The position numbers and the translations under genes are program-made. From JAEUJZ01 sp964460115 (GTDB lineage: Bacteria; Myxococcota_A; Polyangia; Palsa-1104; JAEUJZ01): a DNA stretch of 64,000 nt. The notes beneath the pieces were generated by a model. That model had not been told where the DNA came from. It ran no database searches and saw only the letters and a program-made list of their open reading frames with translations. The stretch is from positions 1 through 64,000 of the forward strand of contig CAYWPR010000013.1 of assembly GCA_964460115.1 (NCBI GenBank). The letters run 5' to 3'. Within the stretch, counting starts at the first letter, position 1. Every line of letters starts with the position of its first letter. Of the stretch, positions 33,707-42,754 are shown piece by piece.

Positions 33707-34329
33707 TCGCCGGTTTTGGTTCGAAAGTAATGGGAAATCCACAGCATGGCCAAAGGTTCGAGCATCCTTGAGGCTTCAATTCCGCCCATATCGATGACGT
33801 TCCAGCCGAACTCTTGGCAAATCGCAGTGACGGAAAGCTTGGCGCTCGAATCATTGCCGGCGATCAGCATGTCCGGCGGGCCGCCGGGAAAATCGGGCTT
33901 GTACATGTGCTGATTGCCGACGATGTTGAAGCACTTGACGACGTGCGCCGACGGCACCATGCGCTGTACTTGTTCGCCGCCGGAATCGGTATGGCCGATG
34001 ATTAGTTTCGGGCCGTCTTTAGTAAATTCCAGTGGATTGGTTGTATCGATAATGGTTTTTCCCGCCAGATTGCTTTCCCCGGCCAGCCGCAACACGTTTT
34101 CTGTGCCCGTCCACAGCGTTGCCAGCACGATGATGTCGGCATAGGCCGCGGCATCGGCAAAACTGCCGTGCGCGCCAAGCGGCCCCGCTTGCGCCGCCCA
34201 TTTGGCCGCTTTGGCGTTATGGGCATCACGCGACCCCATCATCACCGGATGTAAAAGGGATACAAAGGCATTGCCCAGGGCCACGCCCACATCTCCAGTC
34301 CCTAGAACCGCGATCTTTTTTTTGCTCAT
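33679..34329 (-). CDS. NADPH-dependent F420-reductase-type oxidoreductase
   Basis: This 216-aa protein begins with the Rossmann motif IAVLGTGDVGVALGNAF. Family features follow: MMGSRD in the second strand, IIVLATLWTGTENVL, IIDTTNPLEF and the C-terminal EFGWNVIDMGGIEASRMLEPLA. It belongs to the coenzyme-F420-dependent NADP oxidoreductase family, many bacterial members of which use other partners. No F420 biosynthesis gene is in view, so the cofactor is uncertain. The 3' end overlaps the MFS gene. Confidence 0.88.
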   Translation of the reverse strand: MSKKKIAVLGTGDVGVALGNAFVSLLHPVMMGSRDAHNAKAAKWAAQAGPLGAHGSFADAAAYADIIVLATLWTGTENVLRLAGESNLAGKTIIDTTNPLEFTKDGPKLIIGHTDSGGEQVQRMVPSAHVVKCFNIVGNQHMYKPDFPGGPPDMLIAGNDSSAKLSVTAICQEFGWNVIDMGGIEASRMLEPLAMLWISHYFRTKTGDHAFKLLRK

Positions 34330-34467
34330 GGCACCTTAGTATATGCCAGTTCCCAAAGAGCCGGGTAAGATGTCAGCGCTTTTGCGTAGCGGCTGGCACG
34401 GCATCAGCCACAACAGGAAATAGATTCGAAAATCCCGGCCCGCGCTTGGCCAAGGAGGTACTTGTTC

Positions 34468-36012
34468 ATGAATCGTTGCAAGCGTTTCTTCGTCCGCTCG
34501 GCGACCTGCGCGGCGCTGCTTTTGTCAGTGGGCTCCCGTCCGGCGGTGGCCCAAGATTTGGCGTCGTTTGAGAAACGCACCACGCTAAAAGTGCTGCCAA
34601 ACGGGCTGACGCTCATCATCATCGAGCGTCCCGAAGCTCCGGTGTTTTCGTTTTTCACCCATGTCGATGTCGGCGGCGCGCAGGAAGCGATGGGGCAAAC
34701 CGGCCTGGCGCACATGTTCGAGCACATGGCCTTTAAAGGAACCGACCACATCGGAACCAATAATTACGCCCAAGAACGCCAGGCCCTGGAAAAAGTCGAA
34801 AAGGCCTACATGGCCTACGACGCCGAGCGTCGAAAGCCCTTTGGTCGCAATGCCACAAGTCTTGCGGCGCTGGAAAAAACCTGGCGCGACGCGGCAGAAG
34901 CCGCTGAAAAGTTCGTCGTTCCCAATGAATTTGGCGAAATCATCGATCGCGTCGGTGGCGTCGGCTTAAATGCCTTTACCAGCGCCGATCAAACCGGCTA
35001 CTTCTTTTCGTTTCCGGCCAACCGCTTCGAGCTTTGGGCCTATCTGGAATCCGAACGCAGCAAGCGGCCGGTCATGCGCCAATTCTATCAAGAGCGCGAT
35101 GTCGTCAACGAAGAGCGGCGCATGCGCACCGATTCCAATCCCATCGGCCGCATGATGGAGCAGCTTTTGGCCGCGGCCTTTACCGCCCATCCCTACGGCC
35201 GTCCTGTCGTCGGCTGGCCAAGCGATCTAGAGACCTTTTCGGCCACTGATGCGCAAAAGTTCTGGGAAACCTATTACGTACCCGCCAACAAATGCATCGC
35301 GGTGGCTGGCGACGTAAAAAGCAAAGAGGTGCTGCCGGTTCTTGAGGCTTATTTTGGCCGCTTGCCCAAAGGGCCAAAGCCCGCTCCGCTATCCACCATA
35401 GAGCCCGAACAAGTCGCCGAGCGCATGGTCACCCTGCGCGAGAACAGCCAACCGCTGTACATCGAGGGCTACCATCGTCCGGACAGTCGCGATCCAGACG
35501 ACGCGGTGTACGACGCCATTTCCGAACTGATGTCTGATGGCAGAACTTCGCGGCTTTATCGAGCGCTGGTGCGCGATCAGAAGATTGCCGCGCAGGCGGC
35601 TGGCAGCGCCAATTTTCCCGGAGAAAAGTATCCGCACTTGTTTGTTTATTTTGCGGTTCCCACCCCGGGCCACACTCCGCAAGAGCTGCGCGCGGCCATA
35701 CACAAAGAGATCGAACGCCTGAAAACAGAGCTCGTAAGCGACGACGAGCTCAAAATGGTCAAAACCCGCGCCAAAGTAGAGCTTTTGCGCAGCCTGGACA
35801 ATAACCAAGGGCTGGCCATCGCTTTTGCCAGCGCTCAGCAGCGCTACGGCGACTGGCGCGATGTCTTTCGCAACGTCGAACGCATTGAAAAAGTCAGCAA
35901 AGACGACATTCGCCGAGTCGCCAATCGCGTCTTTACGGACAAAAATCGCACGGCCGCTTGGATTGAAAGCACCGAAGCGCAAGGCGCGGCGGTCAAGGCA
36001 GGAGGCAAATAA
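34468..36012 (+). CDS. M16 zinc metallopeptidase, active subunit
   Basis: This secreted or membrane-associated pitrilysin-family protease (514 aa) carries a signal segment (SATCAALLLSVGSRPAVA). The inverted zinc motif is H82-M-F-E85-H86 with a downstream EIIDRVGGVGLNAFTSADQT that supplies the third ligand region. AAGGAGGT at 34452-34459 sets the ATG at 34468 (9-base spacing); TTG 34462 is less likely. It overlaps the next gene by one base (TAATG), so the two are translationally coupled. The M16 pair probably works as a heterodimer, as in mitochondrial processing peptidase-like systems. Confidence 0.93.
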   Translation: MNRCKRFFVRSATCAALLLSVGSRPAVAQDLASFEKRTTLKVLPNGLTLIIIERPEAPVFSFFTHVDVGGAQEAMGQTGLAHMFEHMAFKGTDHIGTNNYAQERQALEKVEKAYMAYDAERRKPFGRNATSLAALEKTWRDAAEAAEKFVVPNEFGEIIDRVGGVGLNAFTSADQTGYFFSFPANRFELWAYLESERSKRPVMRQFYQERDVVNEERRMRTDSNPIGRMMEQLLAAAFTAHPYGRPVVGWPSDLETFSATDAQKFWETYYVPANKCIAVAGDVKSKEVLPVLEAYFGRLPKGPKPAPLSTIEPEQVAERMVTLRENSQPLYIEGYHRPDSRDPDDAVYDAISELMSDGRTSRLYRALVRDQKIAAQAAGSANFPGEKYPHLFVYFAVPTPGHTPQELRAAIHKEIERLKTELVSDDELKMVKTRAKVELLRSLDNNQGLAIAFASAQQRYGDWRDVFRNVERIEKVSKDDIRRVANRVFTDKNRTAAWIESTEAQGAAVKAGGK

Positions 36013-37523
36013 TGCACCCGCGATACTTTCCTATTCGTCCTTCTGCCCGCTTGGGACTTTTCGCGCTGGCGCTGCTGTTTGTGAGCTCTTCCAGCTTGTG
36101 GGCGACACCGGTACAAGTTCAGACCGACTGGCAAAAGATCAAAGCGCCGCCGCTGCGGCCGTTTACACCGCAGCAGCCGACGCGCATTCAGCTCGACAAC
36201 GGCATGGTCATTTTTCTGCAGCCGGACAGCGAACTGCCACTTATTGACATCGACATTACGCTGCGCGGCGGCAGTCGAGATGAACCGTCGGAAAAAGTCG
36301 GGCTCGTCAATCTGTTTTCGCAAGTTCTGCGCACTGGCGGAACCAAGACGCGCACCGGTGATCAGATTGATGATTTTCTGGCGGCGCGCGGTGCCGAAAT
36401 CGAACTAGGCAGCGATGCCGATTCGATGAACTTGCGCTCGAGCTTTCTCAAGAACGACTTTGACGAAATGCTCAAGCTCATCGTTGAGATACTGCGCGAA
36501 CCGGAGTTTCGCGAAGACAAGCTCGACCTGGCCAAGCGTCAGCTTTATACCGCCATCAAACGGCGCAACGACAATCCGATGAGCGTTGCCATGCGCGAAT
36601 CGTCCAAGTTGGCCTTTGGCCCAAGCCACCCGTACGCGCGCCATCCCGAATATGCAACCGTTGCGGCGGTGACGCGCGAAGATCTAATGCGCTGGCAAAA
36701 GCAGGTCATTTCTCCGGCAAATCTGATTGTCGGCGTCGCCGGCGATTTTGATGCCGCGGTCATGGAAGCGCGACTGCGGGCGGCCTTTGGGACTTGGCCG
36801 CGCGGACCGGCGTTTTCGGCGGCCAAGATCGACTTTCCGATCACGCACGCCGGGGTTTACTTTGTCAGCAAAGACAACGTCAACCAAAGCAATATTCATT
36901 TGGTGCAGCTTGGCACGACGCGCAAAAACCCCGATCACTATGCCATCGAAGTGATGAATGAAGTGCTCGGCGGCGGCTTTTCGGCGCGGCTGTTTTCCAA
37001 TGTGCGCAGCAAAAAAGGACTGGCTTACTCGGTTCGCGGTGTGGTCGGTCTTGGTTGGGATGTTCCGGCCACTTATCGTCTGTGGATGGGAACCGCCAGC
37101 AAAAATACCGTCAAAGCGGTCAAAGCTCTGCAGGAAGAAGTTCAGGGAATGATACAGAATCCTCCCACTGCGACCGAGCTTTTGCGCGCCAAGGAATCCA
37201 TCCTGAATTCCTTTGTCTTTCGCTTCGACAGCAAAGCCAAAACCCTAAGCGAGCGCATGGCCCTAGAGTTTTATGGCTATCCGCCCAACTACTTGGAAAA
37301 ATTTCCCGCCGAAATTGCCAAGGTCTCGCTGGAAGACGTCAAGCGTGTGGCGCAAAAATATCTGAATCCGCAGGGCTTCGCGGTGCTAGTCGTTGGCAAT
37401 GCCGCAGACTTTGACAGCCCGCTAAGCACTTTGGGCACGGTGACTCCGCTTGATATCAGCATTCCACCGCCGCCCGCTGCGCTGCCGCCCGCGCCGGCTG
37501 GTAAAAGTCCAAGTCACAAATAG
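36012..37523 (+). CDS. M16-family protein, catalytically inactive partner
   Basis: This 503-aa M16 homologue has a signal peptide (RLGLFALALLFVSSSSLWA). The position of the zinc motif reads GLVNLFSQVLRTGGT, so the HxxEH residues are absent and it should not cleave on its own. The rest is conserved, including NRDDNP-like helices, RHPEYATVAAVTREDL and the C-terminal NEVLGGGFSARLFSNVRSKKGLAYSV. It probably binds substrate with the active upstream subunit. GGAGG at 36001-36005 inside the upstream gene provides its ribosome site. The thioredoxin-TPR gene follows about 100 bases later. Confidence 0.92.
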   Translation: MHPRYFPIRPSARLGLFALALLFVSSSSLWATPVQVQTDWQKIKAPPLRPFTPQQPTRIQLDNGMVIFLQPDSELPLIDIDITLRGGSRDEPSEKVGLVNLFSQVLRTGGTKTRTGDQIDDFLAARGAEIELGSDADSMNLRSSFLKNDFDEMLKLIVEILREPEFREDKLDLAKRQLYTAIKRRNDNPMSVAMRESSKLAFGPSHPYARHPEYATVAAVTREDLMRWQKQVISPANLIVGVAGDFDAAVMEARLRAAFGTWPRGPAFSAAKIDFPITHAGVYFVSKDNVNQSNIHLVQLGTTRKNPDHYAIEVMNEVLGGGFSARLFSNVRSKKGLAYSVRGVVGLGWDVPATYRLWMGTASKNTVKAVKALQEEVQGMIQNPPTATELLRAKESILNSFVFRFDSKAKTLSERMALEFYGYPPNYLEKFPAEIAKVSLEDVKRVAQKYLNPQGFAVLVVGNAADFDSPLSTLGTVTPLDISIPPPPAALPPAPAGKSPSHK

Positions 37524-37623
37524 CCGTCGACCTCGCAATCTGTGTCGCCTGGGGCCTGGCTGATTGGTAAAGCAAACACGGCCTCAAACGGCTGCCAAAT
37601 CGCAAAATGCTAAACTGGCCGGT

Positions 37624-38865
37624 ATGAAGCTGCGAGCCTACTTTGTGCTGCTGGTTCTGGCGGCGCCCTTGACCATGGGCGCCGCGGATGTTTTTGCCGA
37701 TGCAAAATCACCGAGTGGCGCAGGGACGCGGACGCCAACTTTCGAAGAAGCCCAGGCCATGGCGCAAAAGGCCCGTCGAACGTTGGTGCTGGAATTTGGA
37801 GCCCGCTGGTGTCAGCCCTGCAAAGAATTCGATCGGCGGGTTTTGCCCCAAGCCGCGGTGCAGCGGGCGCTCGGCGAGGTGATCTACATTCACTACGATG
37901 CCGAAGCCGCGCCGGGAATGGTGGCGGCGCGAACTTTGAAAATCGTTGGCTATCCGACGTTTGTGGCCATTGGGCAACAAGGGCGGATTATCGACCGCAT
38001 CGAAGGCTATCGCAGCGCGCGCGAATTTATCGAATGGGTCGCACATGTAGCGTCCGATTGGGAATCGGATGACTCTTTGCAAGTGCGCATAAGCCGCGAG
38101 CCAAGCAATGCCGAAGCCTTGCTCGTCCTTGGGCGAAGGCAAGCCCAACGCGGACAGGATGCCGCTGCCGAAGCCACTCTTTTGCGCGCTGCGGCCGCGG
38201 TAAAAAGTGGTGGAGAGCGCGTCACAGCGGTGGCCGCGGCCATTGACTGGGAGCTGCGCATCGTGCGGCTGCGGCGGATTTTGCGCGAGGCGCCACGCCA
38301 GCAAATGGCCGAGCATCTTTTGGCATTTCCGCGCAGCGCCAATGCCGATGCGGCGTTTCGCGAGCTGAGCCGGCGCGGACCCGCCGATGCGCTAAGTCTG
38401 CGAGCGCTCGACAGCTATGTCGATGCCCACCTAGACGCCAAAGAAAAGAAGGCTCAGGAAACTCTGAATGAAATCGTCTATGGATGCTTGCGCGTGGCGG
38501 CCTATGACGCCGCGGAACGCGCCGCCAAGCGCCTTTTGTCTTTGGATGAAAAAAATCCGCTGTACTTAGACACGCTGGCCGAGGTGATGCACTTGCGCGG
38601 TGATCGCGCCAAGGCCTTGACCTATTCGGAACAGGCCGTAGCCGCTGCCGACAGCCGCGGCGCCGAAGGCAAAGAGCTGCGCCCGACCTTATTGAAAAAC
38701 CAGGCGCGTTTTGCCCGTTCCGGTCCGTCGCAACCTGTGGAACTGCCGGCCGAGCTTTTGACCGAAGAAGAAGAACTATCCCCCTGGGAACGTTCCGTAC
38801 CTCCAACTCAGTCGGCCGTTCCGTCCACGTCCACGACCACAACCACGCACGTCGAATTTCGCTAG
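37624..38865 (+). CDS. Secreted thioredoxin-TPR protein
   Basis: This is a periplasmic thioredoxin-fold protein (413 aa). A signal peptide (AYFVLLVLAAPLTMGAADVFA) is followed by the redox motif WCQPC (Cys63 and Cys66) and the cis-Pro region VGYPTFVAIG. Residues about 155-370 form helical repeats (NAEALLVLGRRQAQRGQDAA, LYLDTLAEVMHLRGDRAKAL) of the TPR type. Predicted roles are disulphide handling or assembly of envelope proteins. The start is set at ATG 37624 because it directly precedes the signal peptide. It lies just after the M16 pair and could act on the same targets. Confidence 0.88.
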   Translation: MKLRAYFVLLVLAAPLTMGAADVFADAKSPSGAGTRTPTFEEAQAMAQKARRTLVLEFGARWCQPCKEFDRRVLPQAAVQRALGEVIYIHYDAEAAPGMVAARTLKIVGYPTFVAIGQQGRIIDRIEGYRSAREFIEWVAHVASDWESDDSLQVRISREPSNAEALLVLGRRQAQRGQDAAAEATLLRAAAAVKSGGERVTAVAAAIDWELRIVRLRRILREAPRQQMAEHLLAFPRSANADAAFRELSRRGPADALSLRALDSYVDAHLDAKEKKAQETLNEIVYGCLRVAAYDAAERAAKRLLSLDEKNPLYLDTLAEVMHLRGDRAKALTYSEQAVAAADSRGAEGKELRPTLLKNQARFARSGPSQPVELPAELLTEEEELSPWERSVPPTQSAVPSTSTTTTTHVEFR

Positions 38866-38885
38866 CTCTAAGGAATTCGCGGTTT

Positions 38886-40178
38886 CTATTCCTTCACGTA
38901 GCGTTGTCCTTTGTAGACGTATCGAGTGCGTTTGTCTTGCCAAGGCAAAAGAATCGAAATGACGTCTTCCGCCGGCAGCTCGTTATACGTCGCGGCCGAG
39001 AATCCCACCGCCGCTTGCGGAGTCAACACAATTTCCGCAGTCGCGCCGCGCCGTTCAAAGTGAACCTGAGTGCTCAGCCGGCGTGTGCCTTGTTCTTTTA
39101 ATACCTCGGCGGCAAAAATCGACTGAAACTGTCCCCCGCCGGCCGGCAGTACGTAGATGCGCAGCACTTCGCGACCGCCGCCGCCGCCGCGCTCGGCAAT
39201 GCGCAAGGCCACGGCGTGCTGTTTGGAAGAAAGCTCGATAAGCTGCGCGCTTTTGATATCGGCGCGCTGCGGCGCCATCTCTTGATAAGCGTAGTTTTTA
39301 CCGGCAAAGGCTAGATACTTTCCAATCATCAATACGCGACCCGAGCCGTTGCCCACATCAGCGGTTTTGTCCAAATAGATGTCATCGGCGCTGAGCTTGA
39401 GCTCTGAAAGCAGCTCGGCCAGCGATTTTTGCCCTTCTTCCAGCTCCAGCACGGAAAGCGCGCTGGGCGGTTCGCTGGGTGAAAGCTCGGCGCTGGCGGC
39501 CAGTTCGCCACTTGGTGCATCGCTGTCTACAACGCGCAAAGAAAGCCGCAGTGGCGTCCCTTCTTGATATCCCGGAATGCGTTTTTTGGGCAGACGCAGC
39601 TCGATGGCATAACCGCGAGGCTGCAGCGCATCATAGATGGCAAAGGCGTCCTCGCCAGCAGATTTGCCACCCGCCGGGCCTTCGCCTTCGAGCACTTTGG
39701 GCAAATGCGAAGCGCCTTTGTGAGCCTGCCAACGCACCACCCGCTTTTGCTTTTGTTGCGAAGAGCTTGGAAAGATCAGCAGCCGATCGATGTGCAAATC
39801 GCCGCTTTTTTTCTCGAGCACGCCAAACAGCAGTTCGACGTGATCCTCGCGCGGCGTGGCGCTTTTGCTACGCAAAACGATGTCGTCTTCGACATCGATC
39901 AGCAAATAGACATTTTTTTGATCGTAGTTGCAGTACAGCTTGACGCCCAAAGTACGCGCCTGTGCGCTGCTTTCGGCGTTCACTTTGAGCACAAACGGAC
40001 TGACGCCCTCCCAATCGCTTTTCATGCCGTCGATATGGACGGTGTTTTCTTCCACCAAATCGCACGACCAGGACAAGGGCTGGTCGGCGCGCGCACGGCT
40101 TTGGCCAAAAAGGATTCCGAGCAGCGTGAAAGCCAAGGAAAGCCATCGCATCATCCGCAGCCGCTTTTGTGCGTCCAT
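38886..40178 (-). CDS. Secreted protein with a CBM9-like domain
   Basis: A signal peptide (MRWLSLAFTLLGILFGQSRARA) leads a 430-aa protein. The N-terminal region IDGMKSDWEGVSPFVLKV to KLYCNYDQKNVYLLIDVEDD has the order of strands seen in family 9 carbohydrate-binding modules: an IDG-x-DWxG opening and a YLLIDVxD strand. The rest is beta-rich without catalytic motifs. Such proteins often bind glycans on the surface. It ends 14 bases before the glycosidase-like gene's stop on the same strand, so they may be co-transcribed (the glycosidase gene being upstream). Confidence 0.65.
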   Translation of the reverse strand: MDAQKRLRMMRWLSLAFTLLGILFGQSRARADQPLSWSCDLVEENTVHIDGMKSDWEGVSPFVLKVNAESSAQARTLGVKLYCNYDQKNVYLLIDVEDDIVLRSKSATPREDHVELLFGVLEKKSGDLHIDRLLIFPSSSQQKQKRVVRWQAHKGASHLPKVLEGEGPAGGKSAGEDAFAIYDALQPRGYAIELRLPKKRIPGYQEGTPLRLSLRVVDSDAPSGELAASAELSPSEPPSALSVLELEEGQKSLAELLSELKLSADDIYLDKTADVGNGSGRVLMIGKYLAFAGKNYAYQEMAPQRADIKSAQLIELSSKQHAVALRIAERGGGGGREVLRIYVLPAGGGQFQSIFAAEVLKEQGTRRLSTQVHFERRGATAEIVLTPQAAVGFSAATYNELPAEDVISILLPWQDKRTRYVYKGQRYVKE

Positions 40179-40192
40179 GGGCCCAGTATAGG

Positions 40193-42754
40193 TCAGCTAC
40201 GCCGCAGCGTCAGCCGTGTCGGACCGTCGGCGCGCACGCGGCTAGAGCGGCGCTGCGCATCGCTGTCGCGGTAAAAAACTTCGATGTCCAGCGGACATGG
40301 GCTAATAAGCTCGTAGACGATCCAGTTTGCATCGGTCGTGCAGCGAAACGACAAGGGCCCATACAGCGTCGGCAGCTTTTTTACCGCAAAACTTTGGCCG
40401 GGCGCAAAGTAGGCTTGCGGCGCCGCCGGTGAAAGCCACAGCGTCCCAGTGGGCAAATCGTCTTCGTCCCGTTCTTCGGTGACGAGCATATGGCGCAAAT
40501 ACTGAAGCATGACGCCGGTGCCCGCTGAGCACGGATCAGAATCGGCACGGCAAGCCTGCGTGGCCAAAGCCTGCATGCGTTCGATCTGTTCTTCCTGCGT
40601 GAAACGAATCACCGCGGTTTCCGGCGAGACGAAGGTGTACGGATCGCAAGACAGGCCGATCTGCGCCAGCATGCCGCGATAAAAGCGCGCAAATTCTCGC
40701 CGCTGCAGCGCGGCCAGTTGGCAGCCGCGGGCGTATTCGGCATCGATGCCGAGCCTTTCGAACCAGCCATCAAAGCGCGGCAAACCCAGAACTTGCCGTC
40801 CGGTGGCCTCTAAATATTCGGTCAGCGTTCGCGCCCAGCGTCCGCGCCAGCCAAAGGCCGCGGTTTCTAGCACCAGCGAGGCGAAAAGCTGGTAGTAATC
40901 GCCGCTCGACGGCGAGTTTGCGGTTTCGTCCGTACGAAACGGCAAAAAGGGCGGCTGCGCATCGGCGCGGTAGATGCGCTCGGCCGCTGTCCAAAGATCG
41001 GCACGCACGGCGGCGGCATCCGCAAGCCAGGCCGTCGCTTCTGGCTCTTCGGCCAGAATGGTTGCCACCCGTCCGGCATCGCGCAAGCCGCGCCAGCAAG
41101 CGCTGGAGGCGTAAAGGCTATACGCCGGAGTGCGCAGATCGCCGCCATAGATATGCCGCGGCATAAGTCCGTAATGCGGCGGGCGCTGGCCGTTTTCCAA
41201 AGTCCGCGTGCTGGCAAAAGCCTGGCGCAGCCACATGGCGCTGTCGCGCAGCGTCGGCCACAAGCGCTGCAAAAAATGCACGTCGCCGGTCAGCGCATGC
41301 ACATCTAGGGCATAGGTTAGGGCCAGACCGTTGCGATATTGATGATGCGGCCCGTCTTTTTTCAGAAACTCCGCCGCGTAAAACGTTCGCTCGAGAATTT
41401 CCATCGCGGCGGCGCCGTGGCCGTACTGGGCCAGCGATACAAGGTTCCAGCCCTCTTCAATGCCGAAAAGGGCATCCTCGTACACGCCGGGAAACAGCCC
41501 ATAACGCATCACGCCGTCGCGAACAAAAAGGCGCGTTTGCAAAAGCAGGGCGCGCCACAGATTCATCAAATGGGAATCCGGCAGGTCCAGTTGCGCGCCG
41601 GCAGCGAGAAATTCATCATCGCTAGGAACCGCCCGGGGCACGGTTTTGGTAGGCAGCGGCAACCGCAGGTGCAGTTCGCAAGACGTGTTGGCGCGAAGCG
41701 CAAAGCAGGGCGCATCGCCCGAAAAATCTTGCGAAAGGCGCAGCTCGGCTTGAGTGACGGTGGCATCTTTGGCCGCCGCCGGTGCGCAATCCGCAAGAAG
41801 CTGGCAGCCGATCGGCGTTTGCACTTCGGCGTACAGCGCGCGATCATTTTGCGCGGTGATGCGGCGCGCCGTCACTGCTTGCAAAGAAAGGCTTAGCGCA
41901 TCTACAGAGGAGTTTTTCGCCAATAGCCTAATTTGCAGCGTACTTTGGGCATCGATAAACGCCGTCTCTGTGATGGCTAGACCATCGGCGGCAAGCTCTA
42001 CCTGGCCCATAGGTTTATAGCCATCTCCCAGCCGCTGTGAGACGCCTTGCAAGGATCGGCCGTTTATGCGCAGCCGCAATAGCACGCGATCGCCGCCACT
42101 GAGCGTTTCTGCTTCTGCAGCGGCGCTGGGCGGCAGTACCAGCCCGCCATTCCAAAGCTGGTACGCGATAGGGCCTTCAGGAATGCCAAGGAGTGCTCCG
42201 CCGCGGTAGGGCCGAACCAGTTCAAACAAGTCGTCCAGCGTTGGATCGGTATCGAGAGTGCCGCGCAAAAGGGTACGTCGCAGCAGCGCTTGGGCCAAAA
42301 AATCGCCATCGGAAAAAAGCTGCGGCTGCGGTCGCAAAAGCGGCGGCTCGCTTGGCGGTATTTCGCAGTCGGGCGAGTCGGCAAATGGCCGATCGGCAAC
42401 GGTCATGGCAGCCAGCCCCCAAGGACCCGGGGTGCAGCGCAAAATCACTTCGCTGACCAAGCGTTTTGAGCAGCGTAGCTCGACAAGCATGACCGAGCTA
42501 TAGGCCACAAGCGCCGCCGGCCGCGCTGCCATAGGAAAACGAAATTCTTGCGTTGCAAAAGGCCCATTTTCGTCGAACACGGACAATGCGCCCAGTGGCG
42601 GCCAACGCGCCGGGCGCATCCAGCTATTCCACGTGTCGCTTTCGCCGCAGCCGACAAAAAAGGCCTGCACCGCAGAGATCTGCGTCGGACTGAGCAGCTT
42701 CAGATGAAATTCATGCAGCTTGGCGCAGCTTACAAAGCTCGGCGTCTCCGACAT
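40193..42754 (-). CDS. Six-hairpin glycosidase-like protein
   Basis: This large protein (853 aa) has no signal peptide. The N-terminal 380 residues are beta-rich. The C-terminal part (residues about 390-760) shows the alternating helix pairs of an (alpha/alpha)6 toroid: LFPGVYEDALFGIEEGWNLV, AMEILERTFYAAEF, YGLMPRHIYGGDLRTPAYSL. Acidic residues in YEDALFGIEEGW are candidate catalytic acids. This is typical of six-hairpin glycosidases (GH15, 63, 78 and related); the exact family and substrate are unknown. The start is set at ATG 42754 since it overlaps the upstream lipid-kinase stop as TGATG. Confidence 0.7.
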   Translation of the reverse strand: MSETPSFVSCAKLHEFHLKLLSPTQISAVQAFFVGCGESDTWNSWMRPARWPPLGALSVFDENGPFATQEFRFPMAARPAALVAYSSVMLVELRCSKRLVSEVILRCTPGPWGLAAMTVADRPFADSPDCEIPPSEPPLLRPQPQLFSDGDFLAQALLRRTLLRGTLDTDPTLDDLFELVRPYRGGALLGIPEGPIAYQLWNGGLVLPPSAAAEAETLSGGDRVLLRLRINGRSLQGVSQRLGDGYKPMGQVELAADGLAITETAFIDAQSTLQIRLLAKNSSVDALSLSLQAVTARRITAQNDRALYAEVQTPIGCQLLADCAPAAAKDATVTQAELRLSQDFSGDAPCFALRANTSCELHLRLPLPTKTVPRAVPSDDEFLAAGAQLDLPDSHLMNLWRALLLQTRLFVRDGVMRYGLFPGVYEDALFGIEEGWNLVSLAQYGHGAAAMEILERTFYAAEFLKKDGPHHQYRNGLALTYALDVHALTGDVHFLQRLWPTLRDSAMWLRQAFASTRTLENGQRPPHYGLMPRHIYGGDLRTPAYSLYASSACWRGLRDAGRVATILAEEPEATAWLADAAAVRADLWTAAERIYRADAQPPFLPFRTDETANSPSSGDYYQLFASLVLETAAFGWRGRWARTLTEYLEATGRQVLGLPRFDGWFERLGIDAEYARGCQLAALQRREFARFYRGMLAQIGLSCDPYTFVSPETAVIRFTQEEQIERMQALATQACRADSDPCSAGTGVMLQYLRHMLVTEERDEDDLPTGTLWLSPAAPQAYFAPGQSFAVKKLPTLYGPLSFRCTTDANWIVYELISPCPLDIEVFYRDSDAQRRSSRVRADGPTRLTLRRS

